A stretch of DNA of 38,291 bases from Bacteroidales bacterium. Its GTDB lineage: Bacteria > Bacteroidota > Bacteroidia > Bacteroidales > UBA932. Positions 16,116 to 25,680 of the stretch are shown one piece after another. How positions within the stretch are numbered: the stretch's first letter is position 1; the number at the start of each line of letters is the position of its first letter. The stretch lies in contig JAEEHS010000056.1 of the NCBI GenBank assembly GCA_016281015.1, positions 1 through 38,291 on the forward strand, in the 5' to 3' direction. The translations under genes were made by a program, and so were the position numbers. A model generated the notes under the pieces. It was not told the origin of the DNA. It saw nothing but the letters and a program-made list of their open reading frames with translations, and did not search any database.

Positions 16116-18305
16116 CTAATGGAGCATGACGGTCAGGCCGGCCATGACGATGGACACCATACTCATCAGCTTGATGAGGATGTTCAGCGAAGGACCGGAG
16201 GTGTCCTTGAAGGGATCACCGACGGTGTCACCGACGACGGTGGCGTGGTGGCTGGAGGAGTTCTTGCCGCCGAAGTGGCCTTCCTCCACGTACTTCTTGG
16301 CATTGTCCCAGGCGCCGCCGGAGTTGGCCAGGAAGATGGCCAGCACGAAGCCTGCACCCAGGCCGCCGGCCAGCAGGCCGATCACGGCCGCGGGGCCCAG
16401 GATGGCACCCACGAGCATGGGAACGATGATGGCCAGCAGGGACGGGAAAATCATCTCGTGCTGGGCAGCCTTGGTGGAGATCCGCACGCAGGAGGTGTAG
16501 TCCGGGCGCTGCTTGCCTTCGAGGATGCCCGCGATCTCGCGGAACTGGCGGCGGACTTCCACCACCATCTTCTCTGCGGCGCGGCCGACGGCGTTCATCG
16601 TCAAGCCGCAGAACAGGAAGGCCATCATGGCGCCGATGAAGATGCCCACGAGCACCATCGGGTTCATGAGGGTGATGTCATAGTAGTCAACGATATCCAC
16701 GATGCTGGCCGATACGGTATCTACCGTGCGGTCGCCGATTTCCAGCACCGTCTTGCCGATGTGGCCCAGGCCGATCTTGATTTCCTCGATGTAGGAAGCC
16801 AGCAGGGCCAGGGCGGTCAGGGCGGCGCTGCCGATGGCAAAGCCCTTGCCGGTGGCGGCGGTGGTGTTGCCCAGGGAATCCAGGATGTCTGTCTTCTCGC
16901 GGACGGAAGGATCCAGCTCACTCATCTGGGCGTTGCCGCCGGCGTTGTCTGCAATGGGGCCGTAGGCGTCCGTGGCCAGGGTGATGCCCAGGGTGGACAG
17001 CATGCCCACGGCGGCGATGGAAATGCCGTACAGGCCATGCGAAAGGGTGTCTACGCTGAAATGGAAGCCCGTGGCAAAGCCGTAGGCCAGCAGGATGGCC
17101 ACGCAGATGGTAACCACCGGAACGGCCGTGGAAATCATGCCCAGGCCCACGCCGTTGATGATGACGGTGGCAGGACCTGTCTGGGAACTCTCTGCCAGTT
17201 TCTGGGTGGGCTTATAGGAATGGGACGTGTAGTATTCCGTAATCTTGCCGATAATCACACCGGCCAGCAGGCCGCTCACCACGGAAAGGGCCAGCATCCA
17301 CCAGTTGGGGAAGCCCAGCACATAGAACACGCCGAAGGCGATGATGGCAATGAGGACGGCGGCCAGGTTGGTCCCGCGGCTCAGCGAGCCCAGGAGGTCT
17401 TTCAGGGACGCGCCTTCCTTGGTGCGGACTACGTAAATACCTAATATGGAAAGCACTACGCCAATGGCGGCGATCATCATGGGCGCCATGATGGCACGCA
17501 TCTGCACGTCCGTTCCCTCATTGAAGAAGGCCGAAGCGCCGAGGGCCATGGTCGCCAGGATGGAGCCGCAGTAGGACTCATAGAGGTCTGCGCCCATGCC
17601 GGCGACGTCACCCACGTTGTCACCGACATTATCGGCGATGGTGGCCGGGTTGCGGGGATCATCCTCGGGGATGTCCTGCTCGACCTTTCCGACGATGTCG
17701 GCGCCTACGTCGGCGGCCTTGGTGTAGATACCGCCGCCCACGCGGGCGAACAGTGCCTGGGTCGAGGCGCCCATGCCGAAGGTCAGCATGGTCGTGGTGA
17801 TGACGACCAGCGTCTGGGCCGCCGAGGCCTCATGGACAAAGGCATTGAGGACCATCCACCAGATCGAGATGTCCAGCAGGCCGAGTCCCACTACGGTCAG
17901 ACCCATGACGGCACCGCTGCGGAAGGCGATTTTCAGGCCGCTGTTGAGGCTCCGCATGGTCGCATTGGCCGTACGGGCGGAAGCATAGGTCGCGGTCTTC
18001 ATGCCGACGAAACCCGCCAGCCCGGAGAAAAAACCGCCGGTCAGGAAGGCGAACGGAACCCAGGGATTCTGGACGCCGAAGCCATAGGCCAGCACGGCAA
18101 AGAGAACGGCCAGCACGGCAAAGACAATGATGACGACTTTGTATTGCTGCCTCAGGTACGCCATGGCGCCCTCCCGGACATACTGTGCAATCTCTTTCAT
18201 CGTCACGGTCCCTTCGCTCTCCTTCATCATCTGACGGAAGAAAATCCATGCGAAAAGCAGCGCAATCACGGCTGCCGCAGGGACAAAATAAAACAAAGCA
18301 TTCAT
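16116..18305 (-). CDS. hppA: Membrane-bound ion-pumping pyrophosphatase HppA
   Basis: HppA couples pyrophosphate hydrolysis to pumping of protons or sodium ions across the inner membrane. The 729-residue protein has about 16 hydrophobic segments and the pyrophosphate-binding region [20 protein letters not shown] (214-233), preceded by [12 protein letters not shown]. At 479-488 it reads [10 protein letters not shown], with Ala rather than Lys in the position that separates potassium-dependent from potassium-independent enzymes, so it should need potassium. Bacteroides enzymes of this type can move sodium as well as protons, but the ion specificity here is not proven. The start is 5 bases after the second M6 protease and the stop 11 bases before the SGNH gene. 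It may be read through from both sides or have a weak promoter within the upstream gene. Confidence 0.96.
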   Translation of the reverse strand: MNALFYFVPAAAVIALLFAWIFFRQMMKESEGTVTMKEIAQYVREGAMAYLRQQYKVVIIVFAVLAVLFAVLAYGFGVQNPWVPFAFLTGGFFSGLAGFVGMKTATYASARTANATMRSLNSGLKIAFRSGAVMGLTVVGLGLLDISIWWMVLNAFVHEASAAQTLVVITTTMLTFGMGASTQALFARVGGGIYTKAADVGADIVGKVEQDIPEDDPRNPATIADNVGDNVGDVAGMGADLYESYCGSILATMALGASAFFNEGTDVQMRAIMAPMMIAAIGVVLSILGIYVVRTKEGASLKDLLGSLSRGTNLAAVLIAIIAFGVFYVLGFPNWWMLALSVVSGLLAGVIIGKITEYYTSHSYKPTQKLAESSQTGPATVIINGVGLGMISTAVPVVTICVAILLAYGFATGFHFSVDTLSHGLYGISIAAVGMLSTLGITLATDAYGPIADNAGGNAQMSELDPSVREKTDILDSLGNTTAATGKGFAIGSAALTALALLASYIEEIKIGLGHIGKTVLEIGDRTVDTVSASIVDIVDYYDITLMNPMVLVGIFIGAMMAFLFCGLTMNAVGRAAEKMVVEVRRQFREIAGILEGKQRPDYTSCVRISTKAAQHEMIFPSLLAIIVPMLVGAILGPAAVIGLLAGGLGAGFVLAIFLANSGGAWDNAKKYVEEGHFGGKNSSSHHATVVGDTVGDPFKDTSGPSLNILIKLMSMVSIVMAGLTVMLH

Positions 18306-18310
18306 ATAAA

Positions 18311-20101
18311 TTATTGGTTAACAGTTATTTCCAAAGTAACTATTTTCTTGATTCCAGAAGTAAGTGTCAGCTGGGCCTCCACCGTATGGACCCCGGCGGT
18401 AAGGGTGACAGAGGCGGAAGAGGCCGGTTCGTCGTCGTAGTACCAGTCCACCGAAGAAACCGGGCGGGTCTGGCTTTCCACCAGCTCAAAACTGAAACGG
18501 TCCCCTGCCTGGTACACCCCGTCACCCGGGTTCGCGATCAGGTTGTAATCCAGGTCCTCCTTCGGAACCGTCACGGTGAAACCCACCTGGTTGGACGCAT
18601 AGGTGATCCCGCTCAGGGAAATCGGGGAGGTAACCCCGTCCCAGCTGACGGGCGTATAGCTGTTGTTACTGTTGTAGGGGAAGGGAATCCGACTCTCCCA
18701 CGAATAACTCAGACTCGAGGGCGAGGCGGCCGGAATCAGATAGAAGCAGGGGTGCGATCCGTTCTCGTTGATGGAATTCAGTTCCATCCAGTTGTTCCAG
18801 AGTTCCGCGGCACTCACCTGCACATTTGTCTGTTTTCCGTTCACATAGGTGGAAATGGAAACCAGGCGTTCCGACTGGTCGGCATGGTACACCAGCAGGC
18901 CGTGCCCCGGCAGGGCCGCGTCCCAGCCATTGGCACCCCGCGCTTCCAGGACGAAGAATTCCCCCTCCTGCTCCGTCGGAATCCGGTAGGCGACGTTCTC
19001 ATCGATGGAGGGAAGCGTCACGTAGCCGGAAGCAGAGAATTCCCTCAAGTCCGTCTCGCTCTTCCAGCCCAGCATGATGCGTTCCATCATGTTGAAATAA
19101 GGGGGCGTCCGGCCGTCGTCGTTGTAGGAGCCGCTGCACATGGTCGAGTAGGAGTACAGCCCGTCGGACGAACCGTTGGTCTTATAGTCCGTATCGTAGA
19201 AGTCCGGAAGGCCCATGGCGTGGCCGAACTCGTGGCAGGCGGTTCCAATCCCGCACATCGTCCCTCTCCGGCTTCCGCTGCCGATGCGCTCATTGGTACA
19301 GGCATAGGAGTCCAGCTTCACCCCGTCGAGCGTGACAGTCTTGCCGGCGCCGCTTTCGATATACCACTGGTGGGGCCAGATCGTGTTCTCGTCGTCATTG
19401 TCGTCATCCGCTTCACCATATCCGGCGTAATACATGAAGACCATGTCCACATAGCCGTCGCCGTCGTTGTCGTACTGACTGAAATCGACGTCTCCATCCA
19501 GGGCCCGGCAGGCTTCAATCACCGCCTGTTCTGCCCGCAAATCATTGCCGGCGCTGTCGTTGGCCCCATAATAGGAATAGGTGTTGGGAAGCGGCACCGG
19601 ACCGAAGACATCGAAAATGGGCTCGAAATAGCCATGGGAATTGTCGTAATAAAAGTCACGGGCGGAGCCGACACCGCCGTTGGCCGAATAGCCCGGATCG
19701 TTCAACAGCGAGCGGAAGGCCTCCTGCGGGTTCTTGACGGTAAAAGAGAGACCGGAGAATTCCACGAGTACGACCAGGAAATGCTTCTGTCCCACGGCAA
19801 TGGGCTCTCCGCTGCGGGCGGCGCGGACGCGGTGGGCCGTGCTGCGGCGGGAGCGGGCGGTGGCGCGGCGCTGTCGGGCCGATGCTTCGCTTTCTTCGCG
19901 GTACCATCCCTCCGCATCCAGGCGGAGGGTGCGGCCGGTGTGGACATCGATGACGCTGTGGCCCCACTCGTCTCCGACCCGGCGGAGGGTCAGGGTGGTG
20001 CCGTCCGGCTGGACATGGACAAAGGTCCCGGGATGGGCCGGGATCCCCTTGCAAAGGAGGCTTGAGAGCAGCGCGGCTGCTACGAGAATCACTCTTTTCA
20101 T
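18311..20101 (-). CDS. Secreted M6-family metalloprotease, short form
   Basis: The 596-residue protein has a signal peptide (about 1-20), a short N-terminal propeptide-like region starting HPGTFVHVQPDG, and an M6 (immune inhibitor A-like) catalytic domain. The zinc motif is HEFGHAMGLPD (290-300), and a calcium-like loop DNDGDGYVD lies at 211-219. The C-terminal ~75 residues form an Ig-like module starting NPGDGVYQAG and ending TVNQ, very like the end of the longer M6 protein upstream. No sorting signal of type IX secretion is obvious. It is the last gene of the second cassette, 6 bases after the lipoprotein and 5 bases before hppA. The region 72-98 is rich in Arg, Ser and Ala, suggesting an exposed linker that could be cleaved during activation. 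Confidence 0.88.
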   Translation of the reverse strand: MKRVILVAAALLSSLLCKGIPAHPGTFVHVQPDGTTLTLRRVGDEWGHSVIDVHTGRTLRLDAEGWYREESEASARQRRATARSRRSTAHRVRAARSGEPIAVGQKHFLVVLVEFSGLSFTVKNPQEAFRSLLNDPGYSANGGVGSARDFYYDNSHGYFEPIFDVFGPVPLPNTYSYYGANDSAGNDLRAEQAVIEACRALDGDVDFSQYDNDGDGYVDMVFMYYAGYGEADDDNDDENTIWPHQWYIESGAGKTVTLDGVKLDSYACTNERIGSGSRRGTMCGIGTACHEFGHAMGLPDFYDTDYKTNGSSDGLYSYSTMCSGSYNDDGRTPPYFNMMERIMLGWKSETDLREFSASGYVTLPSIDENVAYRIPTEQEGEFFVLEARGANGWDAALPGHGLLVYHADQSERLVSISTYVNGKQTNVQVSAAELWNNWMELNSINENGSHPCFYLIPAASPSSLSYSWESRIPFPYNSNNSYTPVSWDGVTSPISLSGITYASNQVGFTVTVPKEDLDYNLIANPGDGVYQAGDRFSFELVESQTRPVSSVDWYYDDEPASSASVTLTAGVHTVEAQLTLTSGIKKIVTLEITVNQ

Positions 20102-20107
20102 AGGGCG

Positions 20108-21757
20108 CTACTTTTTAATGATGAAACCTTTGCCCGTCCCGTCGCCGATCCAGACCTTGGGACCGTCTTCCCCGACGACTTTCATCGTGTAGGAGCCCTC
20201 CAGGAGGGTGTTGACGCCTTTTCGCCAGCGGACGGAGACCGTCACGGGATCCCCCTTCACCAGGCTGGACCGGTAACCGGACAGCTCCAGCTGCTCCTTG
20301 GCGGAAGCATTCAGGAGGGTAAAACAGTAATCCGGGCCATATTCCCGGCTGTACTGGTCTTTCCCGCTCGTGTAACGGCGCTCCTTCGAGCCGAGATACA
20401 GGCCGTACTCGCTCTTCTGGAGGATCGGATCCTCCTCGGCGACGCCGCCGGTGGTGCCTTTCCGGTAAAGCTGAATCAGCACGCAGGAGGTGGAAGTGCC
20501 GGCGTAACAGGAGAAGCGAGGGTAGGAAGTATTGTACAGCAGCCAGTTCCGCTCTCCCTTCATGGCCTTGACGGTCGCATCGGAAGAGGAGGAAATAGAG
20601 ATGACCCAGCTCGCATAATCATCCACGGAAGGAACCGTCACCAGGTAGTTCTTCTTGTCAAGGCTCTGGGCGGCCAGATAGCCGTCCGCGGCGTGGAGGG
20701 CCCAGGTCCCTTCTGTCTTTCCCTGTTCCAGGGTCACGACGGCGGCGCCGGAAGGAAGGGTGGAAATCGTCGTGTTTTCGATGACGACATCCACCGGCGA
20801 ACGGTAGTTCGTATCCTGGGCTCCGAGGGCTTTTTTCTTGCCGCTGTGGACGATGAGGATCTCGTCTCCCACCGCAAGGGTGGAGGCATCCGTGACCAGG
20901 GTGTAGACTTCACTACCGCCCTGCGGCTCAACTCCTTCCATGTCCACGCTGAGATGGGCGATACGGCCGGGAACGAGCGTCCGGTTCTCCGGCAGGAGGA
21001 TTTCTTTGACGAAATCGCCCTGGTCGGTATGGACCGTCACGCTGAGCATCTCGTTGGAAAGGTCCACGGGGGCGCAGGCGAACCAGACATCCTCGGTCCG
21101 GGCGGTGATGAGCGTCAGGGTGGACGATGCGCCATTCGGCGTCAGGGTCTCGCCGTTCCAGTACCACGCGCCGCAGAGCGGGGTGGTCGCCGTCAGTTCG
21201 ATTCCGCTGACGACGGCCCCTTCGGCGGACAGGTTCTTCAGGGACAGGCGGCCATAGGCCGTTACGTGGGAAAAGTGCATGGACACTTCGTCCGGCAGGG
21301 TCTGATAGGTGCCCGATACGGAGGAAAGAATCTGGGCTCGTTCGTCCGGAGAGCCTTCCAGCGGGGTCTGGACCGACGGGATGAAGATGCTCCATGCCTC
21401 GCGGCTCGGCGACAGGGAGACGGCGGCGGTGGCGGGCGACAGGGCCCGGAAGACATAGGGCGCGCCGGATCCCGCATCCAGGGCCAGGGCAAATCCGGCC
21501 GTGAGGCCGTCGGCCGAGGGTGTTACCGGGACTTCCACCGGGGTAGAAAAGCCCTGGGCTACGCTGATGGAGGGATTGTCCGCCGACCAGAGGGTCGGAT
21601 AACGGTTCCCTTCTTTTTCTCCGAAAACGGTTTTGGTCGGCAGGGCGCCGAGGCGGAACTGCACGGTCTTTTCCCCCACGGGGGCTTCCTGTTCATGGGA
21701 GACACAGGCACTCGCCGCCAGGGCGGAGACGAAAAGGATGAAAACAAATCTTCGCAT
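20108..21757 (-). CDS. Fimbrillin-like SPII lipoprotein, second cassette
   Basis: The ATG at 21757 is chosen because it overlaps the small upstream gene's stop as TGATG and gives a clean signal peptide ending ALAASAC (Cys18). An in-frame ATG at 21772 would overlap the small gene by 16 bases. The mature part opens with the pattern seen in Bacteroidota fimbrillin-like lipoproteins, LPTKTVFGEKEGNRYPTLWS followed by ADNPSISV, then beta-rich domains. The C-terminal half has a different fold with many aromatic residues. No catalytic motif was found. Location should be the outer membrane or cell surface. Its position between the small peptide and an M6 protease repeats exactly in the first cassette. 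Function is unknown: an adhesin, a protease-handling protein or a substrate are all possible. Confidence 0.7.
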   Translation of the reverse strand: MRRFVFILFVSALAASACVSHEQEAPVGEKTVQFRLGALPTKTVFGEKEGNRYPTLWSADNPSISVAQGFSTPVEVPVTPSADGLTAGFALALDAGSGAPYVFRALSPATAAVSLSPSREAWSIFIPSVQTPLEGSPDERAQILSSVSGTYQTLPDEVSMHFSHVTAYGRLSLKNLSAEGAVVSGIELTATTPLCGAWYWNGETLTPNGASSTLTLITARTEDVWFACAPVDLSNEMLSVTVHTDQGDFVKEILLPENRTLVPGRIAHLSVDMEGVEPQGGSEVYTLVTDASTLAVGDEILIVHSGKKKALGAQDTNYRSPVDVVIENTTISTLPSGAAVVTLEQGKTEGTWALHAADGYLAAQSLDKKNYLVTVPSVDDYASWVISISSSSDATVKAMKGERNWLLYNTSYPRFSCYAGTSTSCVLIQLYRKGTTGGVAEEDPILQKSEYGLYLGSKERRYTSGKDQYSREYGPDYCFTLLNASAKEQLELSGYRSSLVKGDPVTVSVRWRKGVNTLLEGSYTMKVVGEDGPKVWIGDGTGKGFIIKK

Positions 21758-21882
21758 CACGCATTCCCCCAATCTACTTCCTCTCCGGGATCAAGGGTGC
21801 CATTTCCCTGCGATGCCAGAAAATGACTGTCATAGCGGGGCTGTATCATCCGGAGGTCTGGTTTTACATACACGATATTCAT
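21757..21882 (-). CDS. Small cassette protein, copy 2 (41 residues)
   Basis: The frame encodes 41 residues. The start ATG shares its A with the stop of the long M6 gene (TAATG at 21884-21880). The stop shares its A with the start of the lipoprotein gene (TGATG at 21759-21755). Such double one-base overlap strongly suggests it is translated. It begins MNIVYVKPDLRM and ends GEEVDWGNA, with no signal peptide or membrane segment. From Tyr5 its 37 residues align without a gap to the other small protein at 25681-25812. Identical residues are Tyr, Pro, Leu-Arg, Arg, Phe-Leu, Asp, Gly-Glu, Asp and Asn, at alignment positions 1, 4, 6-7, 12, 17-18, 27, 29-30, 33 and 36. No family is recognised with certainty; short acidic-tailed proteins of this look occur near exported proteins in Bacteroidota. 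Confidence 0.7.
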   Translation of the reverse strand: MNIVYVKPDLRMIQPRYDSHFLASQGNGTLDPGEEVDWGNA

Positions 21883-24455
21883 TATTGCACTTGGATGGTC
21901 AGGTAAATACGCTCGGTCGTCCCGTCGGAGAATCGGAGCCGGGCCTCGATCTGGTGCGTCCCGGCGGTCAGGCTCACCGAATCCGCCTGGGTCAGGATCC
22001 CGTCATAGTACCAGGTGATGCCCTGGGGGGCCGTTGAAGAGGCCTGTACCAGAGAGAAACTGAAGCGGGAGCCGGCGGCATACTGCCCGTTCCCGGGATT
22101 GTCAATATAGCAGAAACCAATGTTCGCCGTATCCGGAACACCTGTCTCCGCAGAAATCACAGGGGTGTAATAGTCTCCCGAGTCTCCTAAATCCGACCAT
22201 GCACGGGGAGAAGTGGTCGAGAAATAGGCGATATATCCCTTGTCTTCCTCCCCGCAGGTCGCCACCACAAAGGGACTCGGCGAGTTGCTGTTCATGATGC
22301 CGCAGCCAATGTAGGTTTCTCCGGGACGGATGATGTAATTCTGGGCGGAGACATCCACGGTCTGGAACGTTCCAAAACTGGGAGCCACGACTTGCTGGGT
22401 GAAAATCCTTTCACCGTCCACCTCGACGAATACATACAGATCGCCGGTCACGGCGTTTCCGCTATATTTGCCACGCGTATAGAACGAAATGGTTTTCAAT
22501 TGTTTTCCTTTGAATAAGCCCAGTTCCTCAGCCGTAAAGCGGACGGCAACGGCATGGGATACGCCGGCAGACGATCCGTAGTAGTACAGATTATTGTTCG
22601 GGTTGTAGCGCTGCAAGTCGCTGGGAAGGGTCTCTCCGGTTTTCATCAGGTAGACATTCCATTCCAGCGCTTTCTGGGGAAGGTCCAGTTCCTCGGTATC
22701 GCTCACATAGCCTGTGGCGGAAACAGACAGGACATAGGAGCCGGCGCTGCTGCCATCCAGACTGATGGAATAACCGCCGTCCGCATCCGTCTGTACAGTA
22801 TGAAGAGGGGCCTTCCCCCGGACCCGGGCGGCCCGCCAGGGTGCAGAAGAAGTCGATGTCGTTGCATAACTTCCTGCAAGGTAGAGTGAAACGCTCGCCC
22901 CTTGAATGGGCTTCCCTGCGGAATCCAGAACCTTTCCATAAAGTCCCGGCGTGGATCCCGGCCGGACCACGAAGGATACGTTTCCGCCCGAGAGCTCAAT
23001 ATCCGAAAGCCAGAGGGCCGGTTCCGCCCCCGCCCAGTCGGACGGGTAATATTGATGGACCTTGCCCGCACCGGGGAAAGGAATGTTGGACTGAGGGCCT
23101 GTATAATCGAGGGAGGCCTGACTGGCCGAAGGGACGATATAGAAACAAGGATGCGCGCCGTAGGCGTTGATGCTGTTGTGGACGGCGTTGGAACTTTCCC
23201 ACCTGTCCCAAAGGTATTCGGCCGAATAAGAGCCGGTGACCAGATGGGACGGCGATTTGTCCACATGATAGACCAGAAGCCCCTCTTCCGGAAGATAGCT
23301 GTCCCAACCGGCCTTGGACCGCGCCTCCAGGACAAAATACTCCCCTTCCGCCGATGAAGGGAGGGTATACGCCTTGTAATTGTCGACCGTCTCCAGCGTA
23401 TAGGACCCGGGAGCAGAAATCTCCGGGACTCCGTCCAGCCAGCCCAGCATCCGGAGTTCCTCAAAGTTCAGGTAGGGCGGGGTGTTCTCGTCGTTGTTCC
23501 GGCTGCCCGAGCACATCAGCGAATAATTGTACAAGGCACCCGCCTCGCCGTTTTCCCCATAATCGGTATCATAGAAGTCCGGAAGGCCCAGCGAATGGGC
23601 AAATTCATGGCAGGTTGTGCCGATGCCGCACATGACAGTCCCCGTGTACCCCTGGTATTCGGAAGTACAGAAATACATCCGCAGGCGCTTCCCGTCAAAA
23701 TTCCGGGTGCTGGAAGTAGAAGAGCGGTGGGGCCAGATGGTATCCTTGTTGTAGGTTCCGCCTCCGTCGGCCTGGTTGTAGCCGGCGAAATAGAACAGGA
23801 CCATGTCGATATAACCATCACCGTTGACGTCATACTGGGAAAAATCTACGCTGGAATCCAGTTCGATGGCAGCTTCCAGCAGGGCTTTCCGGGCACCGGC
23901 CGCATAATTGCTTCCACCGTAATCCGCCACTTTCCCGCTCACCTTTACGGGCGCAAAAACATCGAAAACAGGACGGAACTGATTGTGGGAATTCTCCTCA
24001 TAGTAGTCCTTGACGGAGCCCGTCGCTCCGTTGAAGGAGTAGCCGCGCTGATTCAGGAGGTTGCTGAACGAGGCCTGCGGATTGGAAATGGTAAACGCCT
24101 TATCCTGGAACTCAATGAGGAACACCGGGATATGGCGTTCTCCCAGGGTCATGTCCGTATAGGGCGTCCATGACCTATGGATGGGGGACCAGGCCTGGGC
24201 GCGCTGCCCCCTCGCAGCAAGATAATCTGAATAGGAGGGGCCTTCCGTTTCCCGGAGGAATCCATCCTCTCCCAGTTCCACGAAACGACCGGCGTCGTCT
24301 GTCGTGTAATGGAACCATTCGTCACCATGCTGGCGGACATAGACCACGGAACCGTCGGGCTGACGATAAGGAATCTTGCCGGGATAGGCGGGGTTGGCCA
24401 TGAGCGGGAAGAACGCTCCCACCAGCAGACTCAGGGTGAAAATCATTCTTTTCAT
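21882..24455 (-). CDS. Secreted M6-family metalloprotease, long form
   Basis: The 857-residue protein has a signal peptide (1-20, ending PLMAN), a propeptide-like N-terminus with YRQPDGSVVYVRQHGDEW (30-47), and an M6 catalytic domain. The zinc motif is HEFAHSLGLPD (283-293), and a calcium-like loop DVNGDGYID begins near 209. After the catalytic part comes a carboxypeptidase-regulatory-like beta domain (from about 508, GLYGKVLDSAGKPIQGASVS), then a jelly-roll-like domain (about 595-760), and an Ig-like C-terminus starting NPGNGQYAAG. The last module matches the end of the short M6 protein, so the two are paralogues differing by an inserted middle. It begins 3 bases after the first lipoprotein gene and its stop overlaps the second small gene. 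It probably acts outside the cell on proteins or peptides. Confidence 0.9.
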   Translation of the reverse strand: MKRMIFTLSLLVGAFFPLMANPAYPGKIPYRQPDGSVVYVRQHGDEWFHYTTDDAGRFVELGEDGFLRETEGPSYSDYLAARGQRAQAWSPIHRSWTPYTDMTLGERHIPVFLIEFQDKAFTISNPQASFSNLLNQRGYSFNGATGSVKDYYEENSHNQFRPVFDVFAPVKVSGKVADYGGSNYAAGARKALLEAAIELDSSVDFSQYDVNGDGYIDMVLFYFAGYNQADGGGTYNKDTIWPHRSSTSSTRNFDGKRLRMYFCTSEYQGYTGTVMCGIGTTCHEFAHSLGLPDFYDTDYGENGEAGALYNYSLMCSGSRNNDENTPPYLNFEELRMLGWLDGVPEISAPGSYTLETVDNYKAYTLPSSAEGEYFVLEARSKAGWDSYLPEEGLLVYHVDKSPSHLVTGSYSAEYLWDRWESSNAVHNSINAYGAHPCFYIVPSASQASLDYTGPQSNIPFPGAGKVHQYYPSDWAGAEPALWLSDIELSGGNVSFVVRPGSTPGLYGKVLDSAGKPIQGASVSLYLAGSYATTSTSSAPWRAARVRGKAPLHTVQTDADGGYSISLDGSSAGSYVLSVSATGYVSDTEELDLPQKALEWNVYLMKTGETLPSDLQRYNPNNNLYYYGSSAGVSHAVAVRFTAEELGLFKGKQLKTISFYTRGKYSGNAVTGDLYVFVEVDGERIFTQQVVAPSFGTFQTVDVSAQNYIIRPGETYIGCGIMNSNSPSPFVVATCGEEDKGYIAYFSTTSPRAWSDLGDSGDYYTPVISAETGVPDTANIGFCYIDNPGNGQYAAGSRFSFSLVQASSTAPQGITWYYDGILTQADSVSLTAGTHQIEARLRFSDGTTERIYLTIQVQ

Positions 24456-24458
24456 GGC

Positions 24459-25676
24459 TCAGAGGGTTTTAATGACAAATACGGTTTGATCGGAAGAAAG
24501 CAGCCAGGCTTTGCCGCCCTCCACCTTGATGACCTTCGCCTCCACACTGGCGCTGAACTGGCGGACACGGCTTACGGCGCCGGACCACTGAAGGGTCAAG
24601 GTTTCGCCGGGCGTCAACGTCAGGGGAAGGAGAGAAAGTTCGTACACCGCCGACGAGGCAGGACGAAGGAGACGGAACGAATAACTGTCGCCATTACGCC
24701 GCAGGCTGATCTGGTCCGTTCCTTCGGCATAGAGGTAATCGGACCCGGCATAGCCATAGACGCCGATATTCTGCTGGGGAAGGTCCGGGAGGTCGAATTC
24801 CCCGTCAAAGGAGAAGTTCAGGGTCTTGATGAGGCCGCCCTGGAAGGAGGCGGGGGAAGGAAGGGTGACGGTCCGTTCCTGGTACGACTGGTTCCCGTTT
24901 CCGTCTTCCATCACGACGCTGAGGGTCAGGACGGCACCCGCAGCGGCCTGGAAGGGCTTGAGGCCGAGGTACACATCGGCGGTTTCACCCGTGGAAAGGA
25001 GCGCTCCGCCTTCCACCTGGGTCCTAATGGCCGGGGAAACGTTGCCGGAGGCGGTGAAAACGCCGTCCCAACGGACCTGGAACGCTCCTGAGACTGCCTC
25101 AGGGGCTGTGAAAGAGACTTCCTTGATGCGGGAAGGCGTCGCCTGGGCGTTGGTCACGTGGACCCTGATGACCGAAGCGAGCGGACGGAGGGTCACGGAC
25201 GGAACCGCGTCGAAGGCCACCTTCCCGGCCTTGCCGCCCAGCGGGAAGCCGGGACCGGCGAGATGGGCCTTGCTGTCGTAGCCGCTCTGGGTCAGGGTAC
25301 CCTCCAGGGTGACGCTGCCTCCGGGCGTCGAGCCGCTTTCCGGGTTGCCGGGATAGAAAAGATACCAGTCATACAGGCCGGTGGACAGCTCCTGGACCGT
25401 GCCTACGGCATGTCCCGTGGCGGGAATGTCGATTTTGAACAGGCCGTCCCGAATATAGGACGCCGTGCCGGCGGGGGCATGGAAAACGGAAACAGGATCG
25501 TCCATTTCCCAGCGGGTGGACAGGCCGTCGTTGACGGTCTTGGTCTCCCCGGGGGCCGCAATCAGCGCAAAGGGGCGGCCACCGGAGGGTTCCGGAGCTT
25601 CCTGCTCCCGGAAACCGCACTGGCTCATAAGCAGGGTGACCGCCGAGAGGGCCAGGATGGTGAGACTGCGTTTCAT
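24459..25676 (-). CDS. Fimbrillin-like SPII lipoprotein, first cassette
   Basis: The 405-residue protein has a lipoprotein signal peptide ending LLMSQC (Cys20). The mature part begins with the fimbrillin-like pattern GETKTVNDGLSTRWEMDD followed by PVSVFHAP. Later it has VTLRPLASVIRVHVTNAQ, as in proteins built on the FimA/Mfa fold. The C-terminal domain (about 300-405) is beta-rich. It starts 4 bases after the small upstream gene and ends 3 bases before the long M6 protease. Sequence similarity to the second cassette's lipoprotein is mainly at the N-terminus and in overall plan. A surface-exposed role is likely; polymerising fimbrial subunit, protease partner and adhesin remain open. Confidence 0.72.
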   Translation of the reverse strand: MKRSLTILALSAVTLLMSQCGFREQEAPEPSGGRPFALIAAPGETKTVNDGLSTRWEMDDPVSVFHAPAGTASYIRDGLFKIDIPATGHAVGTVQELSTGLYDWYLFYPGNPESGSTPGGSVTLEGTLTQSGYDSKAHLAGPGFPLGGKAGKVAFDAVPSVTLRPLASVIRVHVTNAQATPSRIKEVSFTAPEAVSGAFQVRWDGVFTASGNVSPAIRTQVEGGALLSTGETADVYLGLKPFQAAAGAVLTLSVVMEDGNGNQSYQERTVTLPSPASFQGGLIKTLNFSFDGEFDLPDLPQQNIGVYGYAGSDYLYAEGTDQISLRRNGDSYSFRLLRPASSAVYELSLLPLTLTPGETLTLQWSGAVSRVRQFSASVEAKVIKVEGGKAWLLSSDQTVFVIKTL

Positions 25677-25680
25677 GGGC

